DNA of 5,609 nucleotides. Source: Collinsella aerofaciens (lineage in GTDB: Bacteria > Actinomycetota > Coriobacteriia > Coriobacteriales > Coriobacteriaceae). The translations under genes and the position numbers were made by a program. Under the pieces are notes generated by a model, which ran no database searches, was not told the DNA's origin, and saw only the letters and a program-made list of their open reading frames with translations. Of this stretch, positions 5,419 through 5,609 are shown piece by piece (the stretch's first letter is position 1; every line of letters starts with the position of its first letter). The stretch lies in contig JAJWXI010000014.1 in NCBI GenBank assembly GCA_021641225.1, forward strand, positions 1 to 5,609. Reading direction: 5' to 3'.

Positions 5419-5449
5419 TTGCTAATATACTTTGTTATGACAATATAGT
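5419..5449 (+). promoter_or_regulatory. Candidate promoter/operator of the PTS gene
   Basis: TTGCTA (5419-5424) and TATAGT (5444-5449, five of six to a -10) lie 19 nt apart, longer than ideal, so the promoter may need an activator or the assignment is off. The stretch contains the octamer ACAATATA (5440-5447) shared with the gntR upstream region. It also contains an imperfect palindrome around TTGT-TATG-ACAA (5432-5443), which would place an operator over the -10. Confidence 0.35.
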
Positions 5450-5473
5450 ACGTCCTATTGGTATTGGAGAACT

Positions 5474-5609
5474 ATGAATAAGATATTGCTAGCGAGTCAT
5501 GGTTATCTCGCCCAAGGCATGAAAAGCTCTCTGGAGATTCTGATGGGCACCAACGACCGAATCGAGTGCCTGTGCGCCTATGTCGATGACGATTCAAGGG
5601 ACGTCGCGG
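5474..5609 (+). CDS. PTS mannose-family EIIA component, 5' part only
   Basis: The first 45 residues of a phosphotransferase-system EIIA of the mannose-fructose-sorbose family, a cytoplasmic protein that takes phosphate from HPr on a histidine and passes it to EIIB for sugar uptake. The opening K3-I4-L5-L6-A7-S8-H9-G10-Y11-L12-A13-x-G15-M16 is the family signature, with H9 the expected phosphorylation site. The helix 16-24 and the strand ending C34-A35-Y36-V37-D38 follow the usual pattern. The start at 5474 has GGAG at 5466-5469, 4 nt upstream. The gene runs off the window at 5609, so EIIB/EIIC/EIID partners are expected but not seen. The sugar cannot be told from this fragment; mannose, amino sugars and others are all used by the family. 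Confidence 0.88.
   Translation, partial: MNKILLASHGYLAQGMKSSLEILMGTNDRIECLCAYVDDDSRDVA

Overview
The window reads as chromosome of a high-GC Gram-positive gut bacterium, most likely a Coriobacteriia member such as Collinsella. That placement is an inference. It rests on the strongly GC-biased peptidase gene, the actinobacterial/Gram-positive SOS-box form, the GntR/mannose-family PTS pair, and short dispersed palindromic repeats of a kind I associate with Collinsella genomes. No species marker is present.

Layout from left to right: (1) Positions 1-98 hold a strong 19-bp-arm hairpin and a motif that recurs in degenerate form past the other side of the next locus. (2) Positions 99-684, minus strand, are a complete hicA-hicB toxin-antitoxin operon. 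Its genes overlap by 8 nt. It has a promoter, a palindrome over the -10 that is probably the HicB operator, and, further upstream, two tandem 17-bp repeats; one is an exact LexA/SOS-box core and the other a one-mismatch version. (3) Positions 781-1078 hold no credible gene. They are dominated by a 158-bp nested palindrome: two 70-bp arms, each itself a hairpin, followed by the terminator of the next gene. (4) Positions 1079-4123, minus strand, encode a 1014-residue PreP/Cym1-like M16C zinc metallopeptidase with all catalytic residues visible. (5) Positions 4124-4633 are the divergent intergenic region: peptidase leader and promoter, a five-copy 18-bp repeat cluster (three direct, two inverted), a stem-loop, a possible tiny coding remnant, and an AT-rich region ahead of the next gene. 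(6) Positions 4634-5338, plus strand, encode a GntR/HutC-type regulator with a UTRA ligand domain. (7) From 5474 to the window end is the start of a mannose-family PTS EIIA gene, interrupted by the window edge.

How they fit together: HicA and HicB form a self-contained toxin-antitoxin module, probably autoregulated and possibly tied to DNA damage. The M16C peptidase is a monocistronic housekeeping-type oligopeptide-degrading enzyme. The GntR regulator very likely controls the downstream PTS operon and perhaps itself. An octamer (ACAATATA) shared by the two upstream regions is a candidate for the common control element.

The least explained parts are the nested palindrome, the SOS boxes that have no gene on their right, and a repeat family that seems to occur on both sides of the peptidase gene, once co-opted as its terminator.
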